A stretch of 57,886 bases of DNA, from assembly GCA_023473795.1 (NCBI GenBank), contig JAMCYS010000117.1:1-57886 (forward strand), written 5' to 3'. This document shows positions 49,361 to 57,675 of the stretch, piece by piece. The position numbers and the translations under genes are program-made. Positions within the stretch are counted from its first letter, which is position 1; every line of letters begins with the position of its first letter. Source of the DNA: Chloroflexota bacterium. GTDB taxonomy: Bacteria; Chloroflexota; UBA6077; FW602-bin22; JAMCYS01. Under the pieces are notes generated by a model. That model did no database searches. It saw only the letters and a list, made by a program, of their open reading frames with translations, and had not been told where the DNA came from.

Positions 49361-50803
49361 ATGAACAACAGGATGCTTACCGCATTGGTTCTGATTCTAG
49401 CTCTTACCGTCGCCGGGTGCGTAGGGCCGGGGGCGGCGTTGGGCCAACCGTCCGCCAGTAGTACGCCAACGGCAGTAACCGCGCCCGCTTCGACCGCTCC
49501 TGCCGCCACGCCCTCGCCGACGACCCAGCCGTCGGCCAGCTCAACCCAGACGTCCACGTCGTCACAGACGTCAGCGACAGCGTCGACCACCACCAGCAAC
49601 GACCCGGCCGTGGCCGCAGTCCAGGCGGTGATCCAGAAGGCCGACCAGGAACAACAAGACGCCTTCGCCAAGCATGACCCGACGATCATGAAGGACACGG
49701 CGACGACGAGTTACTACAACGAGTTGACTCAGATCAACACCGACATGGCCAAGGGCGGTGTCACCGCCATCAAGCTGCTCAAGATCGAATGGGGCCCCGT
49801 GACCATTAATGGCACGTCCGCCCAGGTCACCAACTGGGAGACCTGGCAGACGAACTATTCCGACGGTTCCACCGACCAGAGCCGCGACCGCAATATCTAC
49901 ACTCTGGTGCAGGAGCAGGGCGTCTGGAAGATCCAGACCGACCAGCACCCCGATAGCGGCTTGAACCAGCAGCCCGGTGGCTCTTCGGCCACCAATCCGC
50001 CTGCTCCTACGTCGCCCACGTCGCCCAGCAACCCAGTGGCCCCCGTCGCCCCAATCAGCAGCGACGGCGTGTCCCGCAACTGGTCGGGCTACGCCGCCCA
50101 GGGTGGCACGTTCACTTCCGTGACCGGGACCTGGACCCTGCCGGCAGCCAACACCAGCGGTAGCTTCGGCGCCAGCGCCACCTGGGTCGGCATTGGCGGC
50201 GTCTCCAGCCACGACCTTATTCAGGCCGGCACCCAGGAGACCAGCGACGGCTCCGGCACCATCCACTACAACGCCTGGATCGAGACGCTGCCCCAAGCGT
50301 CGCAGTCGGTGCCGCTGACAGTGCTGCCCGGTGATTCGGTGACGGTCTCCATCACCCAGCAGTCGGCCGGCCAGTGGCTGATCGTACTGAAGGATAATAC
50401 CACCGGCAAGAGCTACCAGACGAACGTGCAGTACCAGTCCTCCCTCTCCTCGGCGGAGTGGGTGCAGGAGGCACCTAGCGCTGGGCGTCGTGTGGTACCT
50501 TTGGACCAGTTCGGCACCGTACAGTTCACCGCTGGTTCGGCGATCAAAGATGGCAACAAGGTCTCCCTCAAAGCAGCCGGCGCCCAGCCCATCACCATGA
50601 TCGATTCCCAGGGCAACGCCCTCGCCGTCCCATCAGCCTTGGGCAGCGACGGCAGCAGCTTTAGCGTGAGTCGCACGACCACCACTATTCCGGTGGTGCC
50701 CACCGTGCCCAACCGCGCCGGCTTGTCCGGCCGGTCGGGCGCCGCGCCCGCCCCTTCCTTTGGCAACGCCGGCCTGACTCTGCCACTGGCGGCAGTAAAC
50801 TGA
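49361..50803 (+). CDS. Lipid-anchored G1-family (eqolisin) glutamic peptidase
   Basis: 480 residues. MNNRMLTALVLILALTVAGC is a lipoprotein signal with lipobox VAGC. A Ser/Thr/Ala linker follows (about 25-75), then a compact domain (about 80-195) with AVIQKADQEQQDAFAKHDPT and IYTLVQEQGVWKIQTDQHPD resembling SnoaL/NTF2-type folds, another Pro-rich linker, and a G1 domain from about 235: SRNWSGYAAQGGTFTSVTGT, ATWVGIGGVSSHDLIQAGTQ and SSLSSAEWVQEAPSAG. In eqolisins a glutamine and a glutamate form the catalytic dyad; candidates are the Gln of IQAGTQ and the Glu of SAEWVQEAP. ATG 49361 has AGAGGA at eight bases. Confidence 0.85.
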   Translation: MNNRMLTALVLILALTVAGCVGPGAALGQPSASSTPTAVTAPASTAPAATPSPTTQPSASSTQTSTSSQTSATASTTTSNDPAVAAVQAVIQKADQEQQDAFAKHDPTIMKDTATTSYYNELTQINTDMAKGGVTAIKLLKIEWGPVTINGTSAQVTNWETWQTNYSDGSTDQSRDRNIYTLVQEQGVWKIQTDQHPDSGLNQQPGGSSATNPPAPTSPTSPSNPVAPVAPISSDGVSRNWSGYAAQGGTFTSVTGTWTLPAANTSGSFGASATWVGIGGVSSHDLIQAGTQETSDGSGTIHYNAWIETLPQASQSVPLTVLPGDSVTVSITQQSAGQWLIVLKDNTTGKSYQTNVQYQSSLSSAEWVQEAPSAGRRVVPLDQFGTVQFTAGSAIKDGNKVSLKAAGAQPITMIDSQGNALAVPSALGSDGSSFSVSRTTTTIPVVPTVPNRAGLSGRSGAAPAPSFGNAGLTLPLAAVN

Positions 50804-51202
50804 CGAGCGACCTCGAGCGGGCGGGTGGCGCCTCCACCCGCTCGCCCGGCGCCGCCTTGTATAGAAGGTGACGGAGCCCCTCCCGGCCCGCCACCTTCGC
50901 TTTTCCCCGCTTCGCCGCATCCTCCCCTCGTCCTCTCTGCGAATCCTGGCCAGGGAGTCCATCGACCCAGCTGGCGGCGCCCCTGCGCTCGCTGTGCCAC
51001 GGACTGGGCTGGACCAAGCTTGGCCCAATTCCTGCGTATTCCTGCGTATTATCGAGCGGTGCCAGTTGCCCTGCCCCGCGGACGGCCAGACGATGAGCCC
51101 GCGGGTGCAAGCGGCGCTCGTCCCGCCACCGGCACGAAAGACGCCCGTTCACGGCAAGCCAGGTGTATGTAGCCCTTGCCGGTAGTCGGCCAAGAGGCGA
51201 CA
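50804..51202. other. Gap with terminator-like hairpin
   Basis: GCGGGTGG (50821-50828) and CCACCCGC (50834-50841) form a hairpin with loop CGCCT shortly after the peptidase stop, a probable mRNA 3' end. The remaining 350 bases contain a short tandem ATTCCTGCGT, ATTCCTGCGT near 51029-51048 and no gene I can support. Confidence 0.45.
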
Positions 51203-51673
51203 ATGAAGCGCAGATCGCTCCGCAGGGTTGTACCCCTCGCTTTGCTTCTCATCCTTCTCTCGGCGCTGACGGTGGGCTGGTCGGTATCGGGTTTGCCGCT
51301 AGCCCACAAGGGCTCTACCCTCGATGCCTCACTGGCAATGGCTTTCTCGACCGACGTCTGCCCCGAGTGCCCAAGCGAGCCAAATGGCGTGGTACAGTCG
51401 TCTCTCGACTCACCTGCCTTGCCTCCGGTCACAGGCAGGCCGCATCCACGCCATGACGCGGTCGCTTTCGAGGACCTATCACTCCCGCCGGATGCCGCAG
51501 CGGCCAGAGCCGTACTGCAGGCGACCGACGCTCAGACGTGCTACGTCGTTCTGCACGCCCTAGCCAACCTCAGCCCCGACGAGCAGAACGTGCTGATGTC
51601 TGGCATGGAGCGGGCACTCGGCGAAGGTGGGGGGCTAGGGGGACTGCGGGCTGGCCCACCCCCTACTAATTAA
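51203..51673 (+). CDS. Hypothetical exported protein
   Basis: 156 residues, not recognised. The N terminus MKRRSLRRVVPLALLLILLS with ALTVGW is a signal peptide or membrane anchor. The mature part has a CPEC motif (VCPECPSEPNG) and, in the second half, a helical LPPDAAAARAVLQATDAQTC followed by ALANLSPDEQNVLMSGMERA. The last part is glycine-rich. AGAGG precedes the ATG. It stands in the same direction as the peptidase but 400 bases away. Confidence 0.5.
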   Translation: MKRRSLRRVVPLALLLILLSALTVGWSVSGLPLAHKGSTLDASLAMAFSTDVCPECPSEPNGVVQSSLDSPALPPVTGRPHPRHDAVAFEDLSLPPDAAAARAVLQATDAQTCYVVLHALANLSPDEQNVLMSGMERALGEGGGLGGLRAGPPPTN

Positions 51674-51700
51674 TGGGGACAGAATCAGCCAGCCGGCCGG

Positions 51701-52246
51701 TCAGTTGACAACGCCAACCACCCTGTCCAGCTCCCACTCGGGGATGAACTTGCGCCACTGCTCGCAGCTGTTGATGTGCCGGTAGAGGATGTAGTAGTTG
51801 CTCGCCTTGGGCTCGTAGGGCTGGCGGATGAGGCGCATGTGCGCCTCCTCCGGCCTGCGGCTGCCCTTGTGATGATTGCAGGCCCCGCAGGCGCTGACCA
51901 GGTTCTCCCAGGTGTGCGTGCCCCCCCGATGGCGAGGCAGCACGTGGTCGAGCGTCAGATCCTTGGTGCGAACGCCGCAGTACTGGCAGGTGTAGTTGTC
52001 ACGCAAGAAGACCTCCCGCCGGCATAGGCGCACCTTCGGCCGCGGGCGGCGAATGTGGTAGACCATGCGGATCACCGACGGGCGGGCAAAAGAATGCGAG
52101 GGCGTCTGCAACGCCCTCATTCCTTGCTCGATCACCTCGGCCTTCCCCCGCAGCAGCAGCACGAAAGCCCGGCGCACGTTGCAGATGTTTAACGGCTCGT
52201 AATTCTGGTTGAGCACGAGCACAGACTGCTCGGGGGGAACGTCCAA
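51701..52246 (-). CDS. HNH endonuclease
   Basis: 181 residues. An N-terminal part (VLVLNQNYEPLNICNVRRAF) characteristic of stand-alone bacterial HNH proteins precedes the nuclease (about 85-135): FLRDNYTCQYCGVRTKDLTL with DHVLPRHRGGTHTWENLVSA and CGACNHHKGSR. Two CxxC pairs bind zinc, and the DHV and N...N...HH residues form the beta-beta-alpha metal active site. It is not part of a restriction system here. Similar proteins are widespread, with unknown cellular role. The TTG start at 52246 is uncertain. Confidence 0.9.
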   Translation of the reverse strand: MDVPPEQSVLVLNQNYEPLNICNVRRAFVLLLRGKAEVIEQGMRALQTPSHSFARPSVIRMVYHIRRPRPKVRLCRREVFLRDNYTCQYCGVRTKDLTLDHVLPRHRGGTHTWENLVSACGACNHHKGSRRPEEAHMRLIRQPYEPKASNYYILYRHINSCEQWRKFIPEWELDRVVGVVN

Positions 52247-52359
52247 GGACCGGCCACTCCTGCCCAGGGTTATTGGCCCCTATTCTAGCACCCCTGCCTG
52301 CCCGTTTCAACGACGGCCGCGTTGCGCCTTTCTTCCTTTGGGAGCAGGGGCCGCCAGCC

Positions 52360-53013
52360 CTAACGCAAAAACCGCACCACCTCGTCTCTGGGCCGGCGCG
52401 GCCCGGGTTGTGGCTCCTCGGCGGGATAGCCGACGGGCAGCAAGGCGACGAAGTCCAGTTCGGGCGGGATCTCCAGTAGACGCTCGATCTCCTGCTTGGC
52501 CTGCTGCGGCCCGGCCATCCAGCAGGCGCCCAGCCCCTGCGCGTGCAGCGACAACAATAGGGTAGTGATCGCCGCCGCCGCGGACTGCAGCCGCGAAGCG
52601 CCCACTCGGCGGGCCTCGCCTATCTGAACGGCCTGCGGGTCAGCCGCGCCCCGCGCGGCCAGTACCTGGTCGGCCACGCTCTCGTAGCAGCCCGTAGCCA
52701 CGGCGATGCAGACGGGCGCGTTGCGGAAGAAATCGGACGTGCGCAGCCAGCGACGCACGCTTTCGCCAAAGCGGGCCGCTTCCGGCCAGCCCGCCATCAG
52801 CTCGGTCTTGGCCTTAACGGCGTCCGCCAGCTTGCCGATCAGTTGCCGATCTTTGACTACGTAGAAGGCCCACGACTGGCGGTTGCCGCCATTGGGCGCC
52901 CAGACGGCGAGGTCTAGCGCCCGCTGCAGCAACTCGTCGGGCACCTCCCTGTCGGCATAGCGGCGTATCGAGCGGCGTGATTGCACCAGCGCCGCGAGCT
53001 CCTCGAACTGCAA
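52360..53013 (-). CDS. Nitroreductase-family protein
   Basis: 217 residues of the FMN-dependent nitroreductase fold: VQSRRSIRRYADREVPDELL (FMN arginines), WAPNGGNRQSWAFYVVKDRQ (FMN contact), a central variable part, LSLHAQGLGACWMAGPQQAK and a C-terminal VALLPVGYPAEEPQPGPRRP. It reduces quinones, flavins or nitro compounds with NAD(P)H in many relatives; the substrate here is unknown. The TTG start has GGGAGG upstream. Confidence 0.88.
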   Translation of the reverse strand: MQFEELAALVQSRRSIRRYADREVPDELLQRALDLAVWAPNGGNRQSWAFYVVKDRQLIGKLADAVKAKTELMAGWPEAARFGESVRRWLRTSDFFRNAPVCIAVATGCYESVADQVLAARGAADPQAVQIGEARRVGASRLQSAAAAITTLLLSLHAQGLGACWMAGPQQAKQEIERLLEIPPELDFVALLPVGYPAEEPQPGPRRPRDEVVRFLR

Positions 53014-53077
53014 AGGTCCACCTCCCAGCGATTGTCCGGCCCATTCTACCAGCCCGGGCGCGGAGGGTCTACGGCGG

Positions 53078-53535
53078 TCACAGGACCGCCAGGCCTAGCC
53101 GCAGCAGCGTCAGCGAATGGGGCGGGAAGGTGTAGGAGAGCGGCAGGGGCCGGGCGCCCAGCGGGCGCTCGCGCACCGCCACCGCCTCCGGCTGTGCGAA
53201 GGAGTTGACAACCGTCGGGTCTGTGCCATTGACCTCGAAGGCAGTGCCCGCCAACACGCGGGCTGGCTCTGCCAACTCGATCGCAGTCGTCTGCGCCCGC
53301 TCGGGGTCGCGGTTGACCACCGCCAGCACCAGATTCTTGCCCGCCGCGTCGCGGCTCGCCGCCAAGTCCAGCACTGGGAACGGCCCCAGGTCGGCCACTC
53401 GGTGCGGCCGCGGCGACGTCTCCTCGGTAGGGTCCAGGGCATACGCGTCGCAGGCGACGTAGGCGTCGAGTGCAATTTCCCGCGTGTGCTCGGCGTAGAG
53501 GCGCAGCGGATGATAGATCGTCTTGCGCTCCGACA
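53078..53535 (-). pseudogene. Alpha-L-arabinofuranosidase (GH51), C-terminal remnant
   Basis: About 150 residues resembling the end of GH51 enzymes: IYHPLRLYAEHTREIALDAY, PFPVLDLAASRDAAGKNLVL, AVVNRDPERAQTTAIELAEP, FEVNGTDPTVVNSFAQPEAV and the last SYTFPPHSLTLLRL. The entire catalytic barrel is missing, and the sequence upstream of about 53535 is unrelated, so only the C-terminal beta domain is left. Confidence 0.65.
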
Positions 53536-53698
53536 ACTTGGCACAGTACGAGCTAGTTAGGACCACGATACTAGGTGAAGGGCACGCCGTCCTCCCTTCG
53601 CCGAGCTCCGTCGGCGCCTGCGTACTTAAGGCCAACTGGGAGGCTCCAAGCGTCGGCGTCGTCCTCGTTGAAAACGTGCGCTGGCTCAACCGCGGGTA

Positions 53699-53756
53699 TT
53701 GACCCTCACGTTGCGACGATGCTATAATTAGGGCAGCCTAATTTAGGGTAACCTAA
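53699..53756 (+). promoter_or_regulatory. Sigma70-type promoter with two DtxR boxes
   Basis: TTGACC (53699-53704) and TATAAT (53723-53728), 18 bases apart, form a near-consensus promoter. Immediately downstream are two palindromes in tandem, TTAGGGCAGCCTAA (53728-53741) and TTAGGGTAACCTAA (53743-53756), both close to the DtxR/IdeR consensus core TTAGGNTANCCTAA. The first overlaps the -10. Binding by the metal-loaded regulator of the next gene would block transcription. Confidence 0.9.
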
Positions 53757-53765
53757 GGGAATGCG

Positions 53766-54674
53766 GTGTGGACCGTGAGCCAGCAGATTGAGGATTACCT
53801 CGAGGCCATTCGCAAACTAGAGGAGAGGGCAGGCTACGCGACTACCTCCGCCCTGGCACGCGAGCACCGCGTGGCGGCTCCCTCGGTCACGGAGATGCTT
53901 CGGCGCCTCTCCGAGCAGGGGTTGGTGACGTACGAGCAGCGCAAGGGCGTCAGGCTGACCCCCGAAGGCCGCAGGCGAGCCGCCTCGGTTGTGCGCCGCC
54001 ACCGACTGTGGGAGCGCTTCCTGCACGACGTGCTGGGATTCAAGTGGGATAAGGTGTACGACGAGGCCTGCGCGCTGGAGCACGCGACTTCGCCGGAGGT
54101 CGAGCGGCGACTGGCCGAAGCGCTGGGCAACATTGACACCTGCCCGCACGGCCACGCCATCCCCGGTCCCGACGGCGAGACGGACCTACCATTCCTAGTG
54201 CCGCTGTCGGAACTGAAGGCCGGCCAGACAGCGCGCGTCGTCAGAGTCACTGAGGAGCCCGCGGAGCTCTTACGCCGGATCGGTGCCCTGGGGATCAGGC
54301 CGGGGGTCAACGTGCGGCCGGGGAACGACGCACGGGGAGAAGGGACGGTTTCGCTCTGGGTGGGGGAACAGCAACGGCAGGTAGAGCGCGAGATTGCCGC
54401 TCACATAATGGTCGTGCCCCTTTCTCCAGAAGAGGTCGAGGAGGACAGCATCTCCCTCCTTGGCGATCTGGCGCCGGGGGAGGTGGGGGTGGTTCGGGAC
54501 TTCCACGGGGGGCACACCTTTGTCGCCCGCTGTCTCGCTCTCGGCTTCACGCTTGGCGTGGAGGCCAAGATGGTGCAAAACGTTGGCCACGGCCCGGTGA
54601 TCGTCCTCGTGCGCGACACGCGCGTGGCACTGGGCCGCGGCGAGGCCGAGAAGATCGTCGTCACTAGGAAGTAG
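53766..54674 (+). CDS. DtxR-family metal-dependent repressor with two SH3/FeoA domains
   Basis: 302 residues. The winged-helix domain (about 3-70) starts VSQQIEDYLEAIRKLEERAG, with SALAREHRVAAPSVTEMLRR as HTH. The dimerisation and metal-binding domain (about 70-137) has HRLWERFLHDVLGFKWDKVY with the conserved HxxxE and CPHGHAIP. Residues about 140-220 look like an SH3/FeoA-type domain, and about 228-302 like a second (LGDLAPGEVGVVRDFHGGHT, then GPVIVLVRDTRVALGRGEAE). The start is GTG 53766 or GTG 53775. Autoregulated through the boxes ahead, it likely represses feoB when iron is plentiful. Confidence 0.9.
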   Translation: MWTVSQQIEDYLEAIRKLEERAGYATTSALAREHRVAAPSVTEMLRRLSEQGLVTYEQRKGVRLTPEGRRRAASVVRRHRLWERFLHDVLGFKWDKVYDEACALEHATSPEVERRLAEALGNIDTCPHGHAIPGPDGETDLPFLVPLSELKAGQTARVVRVTEEPAELLRRIGALGIRPGVNVRPGNDARGEGTVSLWVGEQQRQVEREIAAHIMVVPLSPEEVEEDSISLLGDLAPGEVGVVRDFHGGHTFVARCLALGFTLGVEAKMVQNVGHGPVIVLVRDTRVALGRGEAEKIVVTRK

Positions 54675-54678
54675 GGGC

Positions 54679-56721
54679 ATGGGCAGAATAGCCGATCTGG
54701 TCGGGGCTAGGTCTCCAGCCGAGGGACAGACAGAGCGTAAGGCCGTCGTCGCCCTGGTCGGAGCGCCGAATGTGGGCAAGAGCACCGTCTTCAACCTGCT
54801 CACCGGCCTCTCCCAGCACGTGGGCAACTGGCCGGGTAAGACGGTCGAGGTGAAGACGGGCGTCCACCACCAGGGTGACGTGGAGCTGGAGATCGTCGAC
54901 CTCCCCGGCACCTACAGCCTCACGGCGAACTCCCCCGAGGAGCAGGTGGCCCGCGACTACATCATCCAGAGGCGGCCGGATGTGGTGGCCGTGGTGCTGA
55001 ACGCGGCCAACCTGGAGCGGACCCTCTACCTGGTGGCCGAGGCCCTGGAGCTGCCGTCGCCGGTGGTGGTGGCCCTCAACATGGTGGACGTCGCGGAGAG
55101 GGAAGGCATGAGGGTGGAGCCAGAGGTGCTTCAGGCCGCCCTGGGCGTGCCGGTGGTGCCGATGGTGGCATCCCGGGGAGAGGGCGTGCGAGAGCTGGTG
55201 GACACCATCGCCCGGTTGGCCCTGGGGGCTTATCCCTACATCCCGAAGCGCCCGGAGCCGGGACCGGAGCTGGGCGCGCTGGTCGGCCGCGTGGAGGATC
55301 TGCTGGGCGAGGAGACTCCACCTCCCCATCCCCGCCGCTGGCTGGCGCTCAAGCTGTTGGAGGGAGACAGGGACGCTATCGAGCTGGCCCGGGCGAACAT
55401 TCCGGGGGATCGATGGGAGCAGCTCAACTCCCTGCTGCGCGAGAACGAGGATGCCGTCGTGTCCATCGCCGGGGCCCGTTACCAGTGGATCGAGAGGATG
55501 GTCCGGGCGGCCGTCGTCGCTCCTCGCCAGGGGGCCATCTCCCTGACCGACAGGCTCGATCGCGCGGCAACCCACTCCCTTGTCGGACCCGCGATCCTGC
55601 TGGGACTCCTCGGCGTCCTCTTCTGGCTGGTCTACCGGGTCGGCGGGCCGGCGATGGACCTCCTGGACGGGGCGATGGGAGCCGGCGGCGACCTGCTGCG
55701 GGAGTCCCTGGCCGGCGCCCCTCCCTGGGTCGCGGGGCTGCTGGTCGATGGGGTGCTGGGGGGCGTGGGTACGGTCCTCGTCCTTCTCCCCATTCTGATG
55801 ATCTTCTTCCTGGGTATGGCCTTCCTGGAGGACGTGGGCTACATGGCCAGGGCAGCCTTCGTGGCGGATCGCTTCATGCACCTGATGGGTCTCCACGGCA
55901 AGTCGTTCCTCCCCCTCTTCCTCGGCTTCGGCTGCAACGTGCCGGCCGTATTGGGCACGCGGGTCATCCAGTCGCACCGCGCTCGGCTTCTCACCATCCT
56001 TCTGGCACCGCTGGTGCCCTGCTCCGCCAGGATCGTGGTGCTGGTCTTCGTCGCCGGGGCTCTCTTCGGCGACGCCGCTCCCCTCGTGACCTGGGGGCTG
56101 GTTGCCCTAAGCCTCACCCTGCTGGCGATCTCCGGGGTTCTCCTCGACCGCACTCTCTTTCGGGGCGAGCGCCCGGCCTTCATCATGGAGCTGCCTCTTT
56201 ACCACCTACCCAACTGGCGGACCATCGCCCTGGAGGTATGGCAGCATACCAGGGCCTTCGTGGCGCGGGCGGGGACGATCATCCTGGTCGTGTCGGTGCT
56301 GGTGTGGGCGCTGGCCGACCAGCCGGCCGGCAGTATCGAGGAGAGCTACCTGGCCCAGGTGGGAAGGCTGCTGGAGCCGCTGGGCGGGCTGATGGGGCTG
56401 GACTGGAGGATGATGGTGGCCGTGCTAACCAGCTTCGTGGCCAAGGAGAACGCTCTCGCCACCATGGCCGTCCTGTCCGCGGGCGGCGAGGAGAGCAGTC
56501 TCGCGGCGGCGCTGCCCCAGATGTTGACGCCGGCCGCCGCCCTGGCCTTCCTGGTCCTTCAGGTCACCTTCATCCCCTGTGTCGCCACGATCGGGGTGAT
56601 CCAGCAGGAGACGAGGAGCTGGCGTTGGACCGGTCTCGCGCTGCTCTACCTGCTTGTGCTTTCGCTGGCCATGAGGATAGCCACCTACCAGGCGGCGCGG
56701 TTCCTGGCCTTGGGGGGCTGA
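54679..56721 (+). CDS. feoB: Ferrous iron transport protein B
   Basis: 680 residues. The N-terminal G domain has G1 VALVGAPNVGKST, a G2 region VGNWPGKTVEVKTG, G3 EIVDLPGTYSL and G4 VVALNMVDVA. A helical GDI domain follows (about 170-270). The membrane part has about eight to ten helices with two gate motifs; LFLGFGCNVPAVLGTR and LAPLVPCSARIVVLVFV carry the conserved cysteine, and MVAVLTSFVAKENALATMAV lies in the second. It imports Fe2+ with GTPase control. Its ATG is four bases after the regulator stop. Confidence 0.97.
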   Translation: MGRIADLVGARSPAEGQTERKAVVALVGAPNVGKSTVFNLLTGLSQHVGNWPGKTVEVKTGVHHQGDVELEIVDLPGTYSLTANSPEEQVARDYIIQRRPDVVAVVLNAANLERTLYLVAEALELPSPVVVALNMVDVAEREGMRVEPEVLQAALGVPVVPMVASRGEGVRELVDTIARLALGAYPYIPKRPEPGPELGALVGRVEDLLGEETPPPHPRRWLALKLLEGDRDAIELARANIPGDRWEQLNSLLRENEDAVVSIAGARYQWIERMVRAAVVAPRQGAISLTDRLDRAATHSLVGPAILLGLLGVLFWLVYRVGGPAMDLLDGAMGAGGDLLRESLAGAPPWVAGLLVDGVLGGVGTVLVLLPILMIFFLGMAFLEDVGYMARAAFVADRFMHLMGLHGKSFLPLFLGFGCNVPAVLGTRVIQSHRARLLTILLAPLVPCSARIVVLVFVAGALFGDAAPLVTWGLVALSLTLLAISGVLLDRTLFRGERPAFIMELPLYHLPNWRTIALEVWQHTRAFVARAGTIILVVSVLVWALADQPAGSIEESYLAQVGRLLEPLGGLMGLDWRMMVAVLTSFVAKENALATMAVLSAGGEESSLAAALPQMLTPAAALAFLVLQVTFIPCVATIGVIQQETRSWRWTGLALLYLLVLSLAMRIATYQAARFLALGG

Positions 56722-56722
56722 C

Positions 56723-57013
56723 GTGCTGATCCAGTTACTGCGCCTAATCGCCGAATCGGACGGCGTGGTCGCGACATCCAGCCTGGCGCGGAAGCTCGGG
56801 GTGAGCGAGGTCCTCTTCAGGCACATGGTTGAGGAACTGGTCCACCTAGGGTACCTCGCCTCCCTCACGCACGACTGCCAGGCTGGGTTGTGTCCCCTCT
56901 GCCCCAGCAGAACCAGCTGCGCGCTGCCCTTGGAGACACGGCTGTGGATACTCACCGAAAAGGGGCGGCGACTGGTGGATAGGTTGCCCTACCAGTCATT
57001 CGGCCGCGCGTAA
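56723..57013 (+). CDS. FeoC-like winged-helix Fe-S protein
   Basis: 96 residues. The N-terminal winged helix (LLRLIAESDGVVATSSLARK, LGVSEVLFRHMVEELVHLGY) is followed by a cysteine cluster DCQAGLCPLCPSRTSC, and a C-terminal wing with ILTEKGRRLV. The cysteine pattern suggests an iron-sulfur or metal site, like FeoC and related proteins that sit behind feoB. It may report iron or redox state to FeoB or control its degradation; this is inference. GTG 56723 is one base after the feoB stop. Confidence 0.8.
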   Translation: MLIQLLRLIAESDGVVATSSLARKLGVSEVLFRHMVEELVHLGYLASLTHDCQAGLCPLCPSRTSCALPLETRLWILTEKGRRLVDRLPYQSFGRA

Positions 57014-57076
57014 GAGGCGGTTGCCTGTTGAGGGGGACGTGGAGGGCAATGCCAGGGGCCGCTGCCGACCGACATT

Positions 57077-57223
57077 CTAGCGCCCGAAGGTGAATCTGAG
57101 GACGGCCGCGGCGCCCAGGAAGATGCCTGCCAAAGCGACGCCCACCCTGGGGTCACACATGGCGGCGAGCAGCACCAGCAGCGCGGCCACGATGGTAATA
57201 TCGTTCTCGGCGTGGTTGTTCAT
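57077..57223 (-). CDS. 48-residue membrane protein
   Basis: A short protein MNNHAENDITIVAALLVLLA, then AMCDPRVGVALAGIFLGAAA and VLRFTFGR. It contains two hydrophobic stretches (about 9-22 and 27-42) and should sit in the membrane. GGGAAGGGAG ends six bases before the ATG, a good ribosome binding site. It converges with the FeoC-like gene. No family is recognised. It was too short for standard length cut-offs. Confidence 0.6.
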   Translation of the reverse strand: MNNHAENDITIVAALLVLLAAMCDPRVGVALAGIFLGAAAVLRFTFGR

Positions 57224-57322
57224 CTTGTACTCCCTTCCCCGTACAACGGACCGTGTCGCCGAGGGTTTCGGTAGTGGGCTAATCGCTCACCGCTTGTCAC
57301 ACATCCTTCACTCACAACGCTG

Positions 57323-57352
57323 TTGACATCCGTCCCCTACTTGTGGTATTTT
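57323..57352 (+). promoter_or_regulatory. Probable promoter of the livK-like gene
   Basis: TTGACA (57323-57328) is a consensus -35; TATTTT (57347-57352), 18 bases later, is a weaker -10. Transcription would start near 57360, giving a leader of about 315 bases. Confidence 0.6.
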
Positions 57353-57359
57353 CTGCTCC

Positions 57360-57675
57360 ACTGACCGCAAGGTCAGACAAACGGAATAGGGCCAGGTAAG
57401 AAGTGCGTTTGCCGTGGGCTTCGCGTTTTACTTTTATTACGCGTTCGCCGGGCACGCTTAGGTTGCTGGCGTTGGCTGCCGTGCGCAGTTAGACGCGAAG
57501 CCAGGGCCGAGGGCGTGTTCCATTAGCCGCCCGCAGCCTTTCAGTTCTCCCCGTAAGTAGCTACCAAAAGCACCAATCATAAAGGCCGCGGGGCAGGCGG
57601 GAACCCGCGGCCTTCGTCTTCGCGCTTGCTGCCCCGCGGCCACTCAGAAATAAATAGGTGGAGGAGCAGAGGTCT
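57360..57675 (+). promoter_or_regulatory. Structured 5' leader with two exclusive hairpins
   Basis: Gene-free 5' leader. It opens with hairpin CTGACC-GCAA-GGTCAG (57361-57376). GGCTTCGCGT (57417-57426) pairs perfectly with ACGCGAAGCC (57493-57502). Near the gene, AAGGCCGCGGG (57582-57592) can pair with CCCGCGGCCTT (57604-57614), while the overlapping GGCCGCGGGGCAG (57584-57596) can pair with CTGCCCCGCGGCC (57629-57641). The last two exclude one another. The layout resembles an attenuator or riboswitch; no known class was recognised. Confidence 0.55.

Noticed and set aside
51029-51048. Tandem ATTCCTGCGT as a regulatory repeat
   Set aside because: Only two 10-base copies in a gene-free gap without symmetry or a nearby promoter; likely chance or slippage.
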